This document shows, one piece after another, positions 1 through 10,484 of a stretch of DNA of 64,000 nucleotides. The translations under genes and the position numbers were made by a program. This DNA comes from Phaeotremella fagi. Its lineage: Eukaryota; Basidiomycota; Tremellomycetes; Tremellales; Phaeotremellaceae. The notes under the pieces were generated by a model. The model worked only from the letters and a program-made list of their open reading frames with translations, searched no databases and had not been told where the DNA came from. The number at the start of each line of letters is the position of its first letter. Positions within the stretch are counted from its first letter, which is position 1. The stretch lies in assembly GCA_001599715.1 (NCBI GenBank), contig BCHU01000011.1, forward strand, positions 248,001-312,000, given 5' to 3'.

Positions 1-3
1 TAG

Positions 4-576
4 GGTGGATCTGCTTGGAATCTTACATACACTTCGACCAACTCTTCATCCGACCCAAGTAAAACCAAGATAGTCATCATTCGTACTGGATTCAGTACGC
101 ATTGCATGAACTTTGGTCAAAGATACCTCGAGCTATCGACATCGTATATCAACAACGAAGGTACCGGACAGGTTACCATCATCGCTTCTCAGATGCCTCC
201 CAACGCAAACATTTTCCAACCTGGACCAGCTTCTATTTTCCTAGTTGTTGATGGTATCCCTTCGATAGGTCAAGTGAGTGTTTGGTCTGAGATCGTGATG
301 GCTTAAGACTGACTCGTTCTTTAGCGTATCATCATTGGTTCCGGGTCCATTGGAACCCAACCCATCCTTGCAGCAACGACTTTACCGTCGTCTCAAGTCA
401 TTGTTCCTGGTGCTTCAAACGCCAACGCCAATGTCACTGGTACAGCAGCAGGAGCAGCAGCAGCAGCTACCACCACCAAATCTACCAAATCCGCAGGACG
501 GGTTGAACGATCTACCACTTTTTCTGCTGCAGTTGCAGGAGTTCTTCTTGTTTGTTTGTCGATGTTTTTAATATAG
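4..576 (+). CDS. Glyoxal/galactose oxidase-like protein, C-terminal part, GPI-anchored (5' end outside window)
   Basis: The 3' end of a copper radical oxidase gene. The frame is open from base 4, just after a TAG that fits an intron acceptor, so the upstream exons lie off the left edge. Exons are 4-273 and 325-576, with a phase-0 intron starting GTGAGT. The peptide carries the C-terminal early-set domain of the glyoxal/galactose oxidase family, with a FSTHCMNFGQR stretch (usually STHAMNMGQR) whose His is the family copper ligand, and PPNANIFQPG..SIFLVVDGIPS. After the domain comes an Ala/Thr-rich linker and a hydrophobic C-terminal segment ending MFLI, typical of a GPI-anchor signal, so I infer a cell-surface enzyme. 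Glyoxal oxidases oxidise aldehydes and make H2O2. The kelch-like catalytic domain is not visible, so activity cannot be judged. Confidence 0.85.
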
Positions 577-855
577 GGCCGGACAGTTTTATATACCCTA
601 TCGTTTATTAGCATTATTAATTCGCACTGTATCTTTTCCCCACCCATAACATTCTTTAATGCATTATTTTTCTCATAGACACTGAGCTGCAGTTGTAATT
701 GGTCGTACTCTATTCCCATTCACCTTCCTCATTTGAATTCGGGTTTATCGGTAAGTAGCTGAGTTGGAGGTGGATTCGATGAAATCATAGGTTCATATAG
801 GTCAAGTCCTAGAACTAATGCCTTTCTTTTATTTACGATTGTAAAGTATCACCAG

Positions 856-2043
856 ATGTTCCTCAGATCATCGTTGACTCTCTTACGTCAAACGACGTTA
901 TCAACAAATCTTGAGGCATCGACATATCGTTCGCTATCAACAATGACTTCGAATATTCACAAAGTAGCAGTTGCAGGATTTGCCGAAGGTACAAATGAAC
1001 TGGTAAGCATACAAAGAATTCTCAATCCTAACAAGTCAGTACGATAGAGTGAGACCAACGTATCCGTCGAAAGCACTTGAAACCATTCAAAAAGCCCTTC
1101 CTAAACCGAAAGATCCAGCCGGTTTATCAATCTTAGAACCAGGAGCTGGAACAGGTATCTTCTCTCGGATTCTCCTTTCACCACCTGCAACTAATTATCC
1201 AAAATTGAAACTCAAGAGTTTGGTTGGTATTGAACCTTCTTCAGGTATGAGGAAAGCTTGGGAGAAAGGTTTATCTCAAGTTCCCTCTGAAGATAAACAA
1301 CTGAACCTACGAATTGTTGACGGCAGTTTTGACAATTTCTCAGATAGTTCTGTCGATCCCGGCAGTGTGGATGCAGTGCTGATCGCCCAGGCATGGCATT
1401 GGTGTCCAGATCATGACAAAGCTTTGGTAAGTTCATGCGAGAAATCATTTTTACCCCTACATGTTCTAATTGTTGGTTGGTGTTAGAGAGAAATCGCCAA
1501 ATATCTTCAACCCAACGGTGTTCTCATTTTGATATGGAATATCGAATCAAATCAAGCAGGATGGTTTCAAAACCTCAGAAACCTTTATGAACCGTTCAAT
1601 GCAGAATTGGATTCCCCTCAATATTACCTTGGTCGATGGAAGAGTATGTTTGAGACAGTAGCATACAAAGAATTGTTTGAACCTCAGGAAGAGAGTACTT
1701 CTGAATGGGATTTACCTATGACTGAAGATCAAGTGGGTCAAGATGTTTATTTGGATCCTCTTGATGGACGCTAATTAACTTGTTGTCGACGTTATAGCTG
1801 GTTGAGCGACTTTTCTCAAAATCTTATCTCACAGAAGCTCATCTCAGTGGAGAGCCTAGAAAGAAGTTTGAGCGAGATGTTCGGGATGTCATTAGGAAAG
1901 GTGATAAGGAATGGGTAGATGAGAAGGTACGTTGATTATAAGATCTCCTATCACCTTACTTGACTGATATTGGGAATAAGGCTGGAACCTTCCGCTATAG
2001 GTATAACACTGATGTCATTGTCATCAAAAGGAAGCAACCTTAA
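856..2043 (+). CDS. SAM-dependent class I methyltransferase (Crg1/trans-aconitate methyltransferase-like)
   Basis: Five exons (856-1002, 1040-1426, 1487-1732, 1798-1926, 1981-2043), all joined in phase 0, giving 323 residues. Motif I of the SAM-binding fold is clear (ILEPGAGTGIFSRIL), preceded by YDRVRPTYP, which is typical of this family. The acidic loop plus post-motif reads VDAVLIAQAWHW and then LQPNGVLILIWN. The substrate cannot be told; relatives methylate small acids or lipids such as cantharidin or trans-aconitate. The first 29 residues before a second in-frame ATG (base 943) are rich in Arg, Ser, Thr and Leu and lack acidic residues except one Glu, as in a mitochondrial presequence, so two start sites may give mitochondrial and cytosolic forms. 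Intron 1 is only 37 nt; its CAG acceptor at 1039 was chosen because it restores the conserved YDRVRP. Confidence 0.85.
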
Positions 2044-2205
2044 AAGTGCAGGACGCAGTCTGGTTAACTGATTCACTCGTTCATTTCATTTCATATACGA
2101 TATTTACATGTTGTTTATTGGTTTTGGATGGTATGAACGGAATCAACTATGTACAATAAATAAATAGCGTTGACTCCAATATTATGCTGGGTGTTTTTTC
2201 ATCTA

Positions 2206-5001
2206 TCACTTTTCAACGTTACCACCAACCGCTGTCTCTTTTTTTTCTGTGCCAACTGATTCCTTCTTCTCGTTACTACCATCTTTTCTGTGACCACTTG
2301 ATCCACCTGAACCAAAGCCACCTCTTAATGCTCTACCACGGAATGTTCCTCGACCTCGACTGCCACGACTAAAGTGACCGTTATCACGAACAGGTGGGTT
2401 AGAGATACTGACAACAACAGCTTTGTCACCGATCGTCTGAACATCATATCAATAAAAGCGAGATTTCAGAAGTCATCAAACTTACAGTTGGACTATCTTT
2501 CAATCCTTGTTGCATGTCTTCCTCGTTCGCAAAATCGATGTATCCAAAGTCCTATAGATTGTATCAGAAAACTTTCATTTTGTGTGTACAGACCATTATG
2601 CACTTACCTTGTTTTTCTTGTTATAATGGTCCCAAGGAATCTTGACCTGGGTTATCTTTTCAGCTGAAGCACCGAATGAAGCTTTGAGAGTGTCTTCGGT
2701 GGTGGGTGAGACCAAACCTTTGACGTAGAGGGACCAACGCTTGACAGCGGAAGGTGCTTCAGATTCCTCCTCTTCAGCGTCGTCATCAGACTTGTTTGGA
2801 GTGGTAGACTCTTTGGGAGTCTCATCTTTCCCGTTGGTTGATGATGTAGTTGGATTTGATTTTTTTTCTTCGACCTTGGAGACAGGCTTATCGTTCGTTG
2901 GGGGGTTGGATTTTCCATTTGCTGCAGGTTTTGATCCAGAAGCTGATGGTGGACGGTCTTTCTGATCCTTCGCCAAAGGTGCCGGTTTTGCTACAGGTTT
3001 AGATTCGACAGGTTTGACAACAGGTTTAGTAACCCCAGCAGCTGCAAGAGCTTGACCTGCAAGTGCGGTGGGACCACGAGGAGCTCGAGTAGGTTGAGCG
3101 ACTTGATTGTTGGGCGCGATTGGTGCGGTAACAGAAGGTTTACTTGGGGGAGCAGGAGACGCGACCGGGGGATTGATTGGTGCTTTCGGTAAGGTAGGTG
3201 GGATATTTCGACCAGGTACTCCTCTGAAACCTTGACCAATAAGTTGAGCAGGGCCAGTTGGAACTTTAGCAGGTAACCCAATCGGACTAGGTGTAACCGG
3301 CGCAACTCTTGGAGGAATTCCGACGGCAGGCTTTCCAACATTATTAGCTGATGAGACTGGAGCTGAAGATATGTTGGGTGCATGCCCAGTTCGGTGGGCA
3401 AAGTATAAACCTGCAGCTAGTTAGCGAAAAGCGTGATGATACCTATAAGTCCGCAGTCAACTCACCATTACTCTTTGTCTCGGCTGAAACACGACCGTCT
3501 GTGATTGACAATAGGAGATGACCACAAGCAGCATCTCTGTTCAAGGTTAGTTTCAATGTCACAATAACCGCACAAAATCAACATACGTCAAAACCCAATG
3601 CCATGTGTTTGTCCATGTTTCATCATCAATGGGTGGAATCCTTTGGGTTAGATCGAGAGCTTTCTTAAGGAGTATTCGTTGCTCATCACTGCGTTTTATG
3701 ATCAGAGATCAAGAGCAAAAGCAGCATATGAAAACATACCTCAAACTAGATTCCAAACGATCTTTGACTTGCTCGTAAACTGCGTTAAAGGTGTCTTGAG
3801 CTTGATTGAGCCGCTTTCTGTAGGAATCAAAGTCGGGTTCGACAGACATTTCGTTATACGAAGCGGGATAACGGACTGGTCTGATAAGCTAGCTCTCTTG
3901 TTCTCGCACATACAATGAAGACCTCCTGAAATGGTCAAATCGGCTTTGACTGCATGTGCGAGCTGAGCAAGTAAACCATTTCGACTGATCGGAGCCGAAC
4001 AAACGAGTAAACGTGTCTCAGTTTCGTCGTAAACCTATGAAGAGTCAAAAAGGTACTATGAATCAGAACAGTCATTACCCACACTTTGGGAGGTGGCTAC
4101 AAGTTCACCAATTTGTAAAGCTGTAGTCCACATAGTGCCGTCACCCCCAGCAATCGTGGCGTAACCTGATCCTGTATCAACTGAAGAGAAGGAAAAATCA
4201 GAAATCGCTCATGACTTTGGAAAAGTGACTCAGACTTACACAACTTGTGAGGGACACAAGCGCCACCTAAACCAAACAATCTGAGACGAAGTCCTCCGAC
4301 ATCAATAACCCTGGTCGAAGCTTCATCGATGACGTTGAGGTTTTGAACTTCGTACTCGCCTGTTCTGAATTTCTCAAGTAGTTGGACGTCTTCGATTAAA
4401 CCCCAAACAGTGAAGACGGGAACGGGGAACGTAATTGCGCCAGAGAGTAAGAGTGGAAATTGAGAAAGAGAAAAGTGGACAGATGAACCAAGTAAATGAG
4501 CTATGAGGGCTGATCGACCACCTTCTGTAGGCATTGAGAGTAGCTGTTGTCTGGTTCCACTGGCCAATAGAGGAGAATATTGTAATAAATGTTTCAGGAT
4601 TCTAAAATTTCGTGATGTCAGCCACTGGTCGAAACGTTGATAGAAATCTCTGGATTGGGTTGCAAAACTGCGTAGTTGAAAGTTCACTTACTTGTCGTTC
4701 ATTCTGGATAAACTATCAGAATTGAGGAAGCCGAAATCACCAGTATGAATGACAGCAGTCGCTTCATGTTCCCTGATCAGTCTGTTGAGCTCATGGTCTG
4801 TGCGTAGAAGTCAGAGGGTAAGAAACTTAGGGTACTTCGCGTAATCAATTACTCACAATCACCACGAATATCAGCTACACAAAGTATTCTACCTGTTTTA
4901 CCAGCTAGAACTACGCGAGGTGGAGTTGAAGTAACTGAGGATTTAACGGTTTGGGGAGGTGAAGGAAGACCGTTGACATTGACGTGTGAGACTGATGCCA
5001 T
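2206..5001 (-). CDS. DUF2433-type metallophosphoesterase fused to a C-terminal RRM and RGG tail
   Basis: A multi-exon gene read from 5001 down to a TGA at 2206-2208. The N-terminal half is a calcineurin-like phosphoesterase of the fungal DUF2433 type: ILCVADIRGDYHELNRLI, then AVIHTGDFGF, a cap region, the GLGGACVPHKL region, YDETETRLLVCSAPISRNG and SGGLHFRYPASYNE. It ends DGRVSAETKSNGLYFAHR. A Pro/Ala/Lys-rich linker follows, then an acidic Ser-rich stretch, then one RRM with RNP2 LYVKGL and RNP1 DFGYIDF, and an Arg/Gly tail (SRGSRGRGTFRGRALRGG). I followed the frame from the phosphoesterase through the linker to the RRM without a stop, so this is one protein of roughly 780 residues. The role is unknown; phosphatase action on or near RNA is my inference. 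One intron (3876-3913) is only 38 nt. Confidence 0.8.
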
Positions 5002-5356
5002 TTTCTTTTTTCTTTTTGGGTATTTAAGATACCTTTTTATTGTCTATTTTTATAGATTTTCCAGCTGCGGGGAGATATGAATGTGATTGAATTGATAGGG
5101 AAGGAGTGAGAATGAGATGGTATGGAGAATACCTCTGAGAGATAAAAAGATGAGAAATGAAGAATGAAGAAATGAAAATCAATACTGTACAGTCAATTCA
5201 AGAATGAGAATGAGTGGCGACTTTATCAATTGCGTTAATGACGTGTACACTTGATTATCACCTCCACATTTCTTGTCCACCTTCATTCCTCCTTCTCATC
5301 CTCACCATCCACTTTCCTGACAGCATCTCAAATCCATCTACCTATCGAACAAAGCA
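5002..5356. promoter_or_regulatory. Divergent promoter region between the phosphoesterase-RRM gene and an unknown gene
   Basis: This 355-nt stretch separates two start codons on opposite strands. It holds a pyrimidine-rich run next to the minus-strand start (about 5003-5050) and the palindrome-like TACTGTACAG at 5183-5192. I see no reading frame that looks coding. Confidence 0.5.
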
Positions 5357-6282
5357 ATGTCACCCAACACATCACTCTCTAAACCGTCAGCTCTCTCTCG
5401 AATTCAAGAAGATATTCGTCTGGAAATTCACCTTCAACCCTTGTCATTCTCCAGTGAAGCACTCCAGTGTATTCTGGGAGCCGAGGTTTTATCAGTAATT
5501 CATCTTTACTCTCTATCAGGTAAGCTGGTGCTCTTACACTGGCTACTTATTCTGACATCATTGTGGTCCCTTCAGCGAGTTCAGCACCCAAGAAGACATC
5601 GCCCCAAGCTCAAGTCAGAGAAAATGAAACTTTCAAGCATGGTTGCAGGTCTGGTGACGATAAATATCCTATAACCAGCATCGGAAGTGAATCAATCATG
5701 GGTATGTTACTTCTTATCTCCCATGACAGCTGATCACTAATCACGTTTCTGAAAGACTCTACTGGAACCCAAAGACATCCTATGCATCTCACCACACCCT
5801 CCTCCCCAGACTTCATGAACGGTAAAGCACACCAGAAGGCTTTACCTCACCCATACTCACCCAGTGGTATCTCCACAGAGACACCCAGCTCTGCCAATCC
5901 AATCCAACTCCACAGACAGCCCGCTATCAGTAAACGCTGTTTATTGGAACATCTAATATCCAAAACGACCCCACATCCTTCCTCCCCATTCTACCGTTCT
6001 CTATCAAAGCCATCAAACTCACTATTCCCCCCTAAGAATAAACGTTCCTCAATGGAAACTCAATTTGTTCAAGTTGGTCATAGCTCTCTTTCAGTTCCTG
6101 GGAATTCAACACCCAGAAAAGGTTATCACACTTATGTCGACCCGTTCACTTCTCTTTCTTACGACTCACTGGAATTGCAGTTTCCGGAGGGTCTCGATAT
6201 TGTGAAAAATTCATCGAAACAGGAAACTGTAACAGCCTTCTTTCATAGGTTGTTGAGGAGTAACACGACACGTTCGGTTTGA
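5357..6282 (+). CDS. Unknown protein, Ser/Pro/His-rich
   Basis: Three exons (5357-5519, 5576-5701, 5756-6282) give 271 residues. I do not recognise the family. The N-terminus (SKPSALSRIQEDIRLEIHLQ) looks helical, and the rest is rich in Ser, Pro and His with several PSSP-type clusters, as in a disordered protein. The C-terminus (VTAFFHRLLRSN) could be a short helix. There is no signal peptide, membrane segment or recognisable motif. I placed the first splice at GTAAGC (5520) because it joins in frame to SSAPKKTSPQAQ; an alternative GTAATT donor upstream runs into a stop soon after. Likely nuclear or cytosolic and lineage-restricted. Confidence is moderate on the exons and low on any function. 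Confidence 0.6.
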
Positions 6283-6964
6283 TTAAAAACTTTGGTTTAT
6301 GATAGTAGCTTGTTTCCTGTGTTTGATATGTTGTACAAACTCTTTCAGTACCTTATGCTTACATTTACTGTGGGCAAGTCATCTCTGATCGAAGTCTCAT
6401 ATAAATAATTCGATGGTCATCTTACGATATTGTAACAAGTATAGTGACTGGATACACATCCCACGCCCGTAAAAGATGCTTGTACAAAACCAAAACTACC
6501 AGAAACCCAATTCAAACCTCATAAACTAGTAAAAGCAATGATGTATGCGCAGAATACTACTCGCTGAAACATGAATCTCAGTCATCAGCAAGTCCTTTGT
6601 AGCGCTCTTCCATTCTATCAATCAATGACATTTTAGGAAGAGTGGATAAATGTTTGCCAATTACAGAGAAATCTCGAAAGATGTTATCTCAATAATAAAC
6701 TCTTTTCAACGTTGGGATACCGTTGAGAAGAGTGATTATTATCTGGCGATAGGTCTGTGGAGTAGACTCAGGGGATTGGCAGAAAATAAGTCGGTCTGGT
6801 CGGATGAAGAGTCTGGAAGAACAAAATATTAATTCGTATCATCAGATGATGTAAAATTATAAAACGATCTTGTAGTATGAAGGGAGGAAAAGAAAAGAAA
6901 GGAAAGGAAAAGAAGATGCTACAATAGTTCCATCGGAATCAAAGAAAAGAATATATTTCCCAAA
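6283..6964. other. Intergenic region between convergent genes, with a purine tract and possible minus-strand exons
   Basis: No gene is called here. It holds the 3' ends of the unknown gene and the FG nucleoporin. A pure A/G tract (about 6879-6914) is the most visible feature. Two stretches on the minus strand (6812-6721 and 6672-6578) could be spliced exons of a small gene without an identified start; see findings. Confidence 0.5.
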
Positions 6965-9900
6965 TCATGAACCGAAAGTGAAAGGTTTCTTAGCCAAACC
7001 TCCATCACCATCAGCCCCTCTTTTACCCAAACTGTTATCACCACCAAATGAGAATCCAGTTGCTGGAGCGGAAGATGTTGTTGTTGCCCCGAATGCAAAT
7101 GGCGCAGGTGAAGGTGATCTTGTATCCGTACCCATGATAGAACCTGCCGTAACAGTTCTCGACCTCAACGGTTTGACGTGTCTTCCACCCGAAGGCATTG
7201 GGGCGGCTGTAGATGTTCCAAATGAAAATGCTGGTGGTTGAGTGGTTGGACTTTGGGCTCCGAATGTCAGTGTTGGTGTAGATGATGTGGATGGGTTGGT
7301 GTTCATGGCAGGAACTACTGGTGTTGAACCAGAAGTGCCAAATGAAAAAGATGGAGGTTGGACGGTGGTGGATATGGTAGATGATGCGGTGTTGGAGTTT
7401 CCAAACGAGAATGGTGTCGATTGTGTTGCTGTTGAAGCAGTGTTGTTACCACCACCGAAGGAGAAGGATGGTGGTACCGTCGTAGATGCAGAAGTTGGCT
7501 CGTTTAATGACAATGATTTAGGAGCAGTTGATGTGACAGAAGTAGCAGCCGGGATAGCTGGAGTACTATTTGAAGTACCAAATGAGAATGCTGGAGTTGT
7601 GGGAGTGGTGGTGGTAGCAGGAGGTTGGGAGTTTGAGCTCGACGTTGGAGGAGTAGTTGTGGAAGCGGCACCAAAAGAGAAAGGTGGAGGCGTAGATTTC
7701 TGTTCAACTGGTGGGGTTGTTTCGGATTTTCCAAACGAAAATGCGGGCGCTGTTGATGTAGGAGGTTTAGCTATAGCGGGAGTTGTACTCGTTGGGGAAC
7801 CTGAATTTGGTGAGGCGAAGGAAAAGGTCGATTTAGTGTTACTAGGTTTTTCCGCTGGATCGACAGCTTTCCCTTTATCAACTCCCGTAAGTGCAGTTGT
7901 AATAGCGGGAGAAGAATGGATAGCGGGTGTAGCACTGTTGAAAGAGAAACCGGGTGTTCCTGATTGAGCAACTGGGTTTGTTGCTGGAGGGGTGACGGTC
8001 GTCCCGACAGAGGCGTCATTTGTTTTTACACCAGACGATTCCTTAGAAGCATCCAAAGAAGCTTGAAGACGTCTCATAACTTCTTCTTGACGTAGTAAAC
8101 GACCAGCTTCAGAAACCTGTCGTCGTTCCGGTGTTCTTAATCCCATGATTGATCGTTGAGGCGTCAAAGCTCTTCCACCAATCATACTTCTAGCCATCGA
8201 CATTGTACTTGAAGATCTGGAGAGACCGGAGAGACCTCCTGGCGAGAAAGAAAGATCGCCTAGATTTCCTGGTGATTGATTTACGAATGATCGTCTTAAA
8301 GGCGTGAAGTTTCTAGAACCCTTTTTGAGGGAAGCCAATGATCCGGTAGCTTTGAGTCTCGAGCTTCCATATTGGGGATTGGGACTTTCAACCTAAATAA
8401 AATTAGCATTGACTCTATTATTTTTGAGTACAGCAAGCTCACCAGAGTATGACTAGTTTGAGGCTTCTCCTCCTCCGCCTGCCATGACAACAATTTCAAG
8501 CTCTTGGCAGTCTCATATTGTTCGGGAGTAAGCCATTTCTCGACGTAGATATACATACCGTTCGAGTTAGTGTCAAGACACGTTCAAATAATTCAAAAAA
8601 CTCACTCGACAAGAGCATCTGGATGATCAGAATCTGCTGGCATTTTGTATTTCTTCCTTTCTTCCCTGACAGCAGCCAAACGCAAATCAGTCCCATCTTC
8701 CGCTTTCCGGAACCTCGATCCGGTAACATCAGTCCATTCGTCCCCAATTTGATGTTCGGTCTTTGAATCAGAAACGGGTAATTCAGGACGACGGAGGGGT
8801 TTCGAAGGTGTAGGTCGAATTGGTACTCGGGCACGAACTCTACTTCTCGTAGGTCTAGGTTGATCTTCCTCTGAGAGTTGTAAAAATTCTGGATCACCTT
8901 CATCCTCATCGTTCTTTTCATTTTTACTTCTTCTTCTCTTACCGTTTTTACCTTTACGACCTCCACTGCCTGCGACGGTAGATTCGTGATCGACATCCTC
9001 GATGAGACGTTTCTTTCCCTGTCGCACGGCTGAGATGCGATTATTACGATTTGTGTCAACATCCATATCCTCGGAACCATCATCACTTCCAAGAAGACTA
9101 TCTTGACTCATCTCCTGATCCGGCTGATCATCCTCCTGACTTTGTTCTTCAGATTCGTCGTGATCATCCTCTTGGAGTGTATTACTCTCCTCTTCAGCAT
9201 CTTCCATCTCAGTATCTCTGCGAGATCTATTAGAAACGTTTCGCAACCTAGACCCTTCCCGACCTTCATCACCGGGATATCTTCGTCGTAAAGTTTTGAT
9301 TTGCCGCTCTTGACTGGCATCTTCTGGTCCTTGATCTGACGAGGAACGGTTTCGTTTTTTAGATTGGATCCGGGAAGATCGACCGCTGGGTAGACGAGGT
9401 GCATTGAGTGAGAGTTGACTTGGAGTGGATCTCAGTGGGGTTGGTCGATTCTGGGCGGCAAGTCTATCCGACAATGACCTATATCATAATCAGCCTTTTC
9501 CAAAAAACAAATCGATCTGATCGTGAGATCTTACCTGGGTACGGGAAGTTCCTCATCAGAGGGGGTACGCCTTCTAGATAGACGCGTATTGGTAGTTGAT
9601 TTTGGTATTTGTTCACCAAGACCTGGCCTAGATGGTCCAGCATCTTCATTGGGATTAGTAAGTGATAGAAGTTTCAAATAGACACGATTTACCACTCGAC
9701 CTGGACAAAGTATTACTAACTCCCAAAACCCTTTTCTCCCAATTCCCTAAATCTTTCTTCTTCTGTTCGATTCTTTTTCTCTCACTTGCTTCCACTGCAA
9801 GTTTTCTCTTTTCAGCATTTCGTTCACGTAATCTAATTTCTGCAGCTGCTAAGGCTATCTTAAAAGGTCGTTTGTCTGAATCAGGTATACCGTGTCTTCT

Positions 9901-10118
9901 CCTTTGTTCACTAAAGGTTGAATTGGTACGAGTAAGCTTCACATTGCAACAAGACAGATTGGGGCAGCTTACAGTCTGTAGCGACGTTCGCGTTGACGTC
10001 TCCTGATAGATTGAACGATTGTACCGTTCAACCACCAGCCTGAGAATATTAGGACGAGCCAAAACCAAGTTGGTTTACCGAATAGATTGAAAGCGAGTAT
10101 GTTTATTAGGGTGGACAT
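6965..10118 (-). CDS. Membrane-anchored FG nucleoporin (POM121-like architecture)
   Basis: Read from the ATG at 10118 to TGA at 6965-6967, about 950 residues. The N-terminus has one membrane span (PTWFWLVLIFSGWWLNGTIV) followed at once by a strongly basic segment (RRRQRERRYR) and a Lys/Arg/Glu-rich helix. The middle is acidic and Ser-rich with several basic clusters that could be nuclear localisation signals. The C-terminal third carries about a dozen FG motifs, mostly FSFG, spaced by Ser/Thr/Pro/Ala, and ends PFTFGS. FG repeats bind transport receptors in the nuclear pore, and a single N-terminal span plus C-terminal FG repeats is the layout of animal POM121. Whether it is an orthologue or convergent I cannot tell. 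The last introns are clear, but the one at about 8540-8610 has no canonical GT-AG solution that keeps both flanking codons; see findings. Confidence 0.75.
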
Positions 10119-10484
10119 GGTAGATATGGAGGTGGATGGGGATGGGGTGGGGAGATGGGATGGAATAAGTATAGATAGATATAGATGAAGAGTGGATGAG
10201 AAAGTCAGATGATAATTTGAATTAACTCCTTTGTACTTGACACACCAAGAAAATAGGATCAAGCTTCGTTTCAATTGCTTCCGTAAACCAGTGACGTCTT
10301 GTCTGGTTGGTCTATTGAACATCAGTCTTCATGGTCGTATGCATCTATTCGATTCTGTTCAGTTATATACATACATGCAGACAGAAAAATGTAGATACGA
10401 TACGCGTATGCAGAACTTAAAGAAGTGATATACTGATACAATACGATTGAATCTTAAGAAAGCCACAATAGAATTTCTCCTCCT
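10119..10484. promoter_or_regulatory. Upstream region of the FG nucleoporin gene
   Basis: A 366-nt gap between the nucleoporin start and the NOB1 stop, both on the minus strand. A G/A-rich stretch on the plus strand (about 10119-10200), hence a pyrimidine-rich leader on the minus strand, lies just upstream of the nucleoporin ATG. Nothing else is evident. Confidence 0.4.

Noticed and set aside
7242..7967. A 241-codon plus-strand open frame
   Set aside because: It is the antisense of the FG repeats of the nucleoporin; the Gly/Val/Glu-rich composition is a by-product of the repeat codons.
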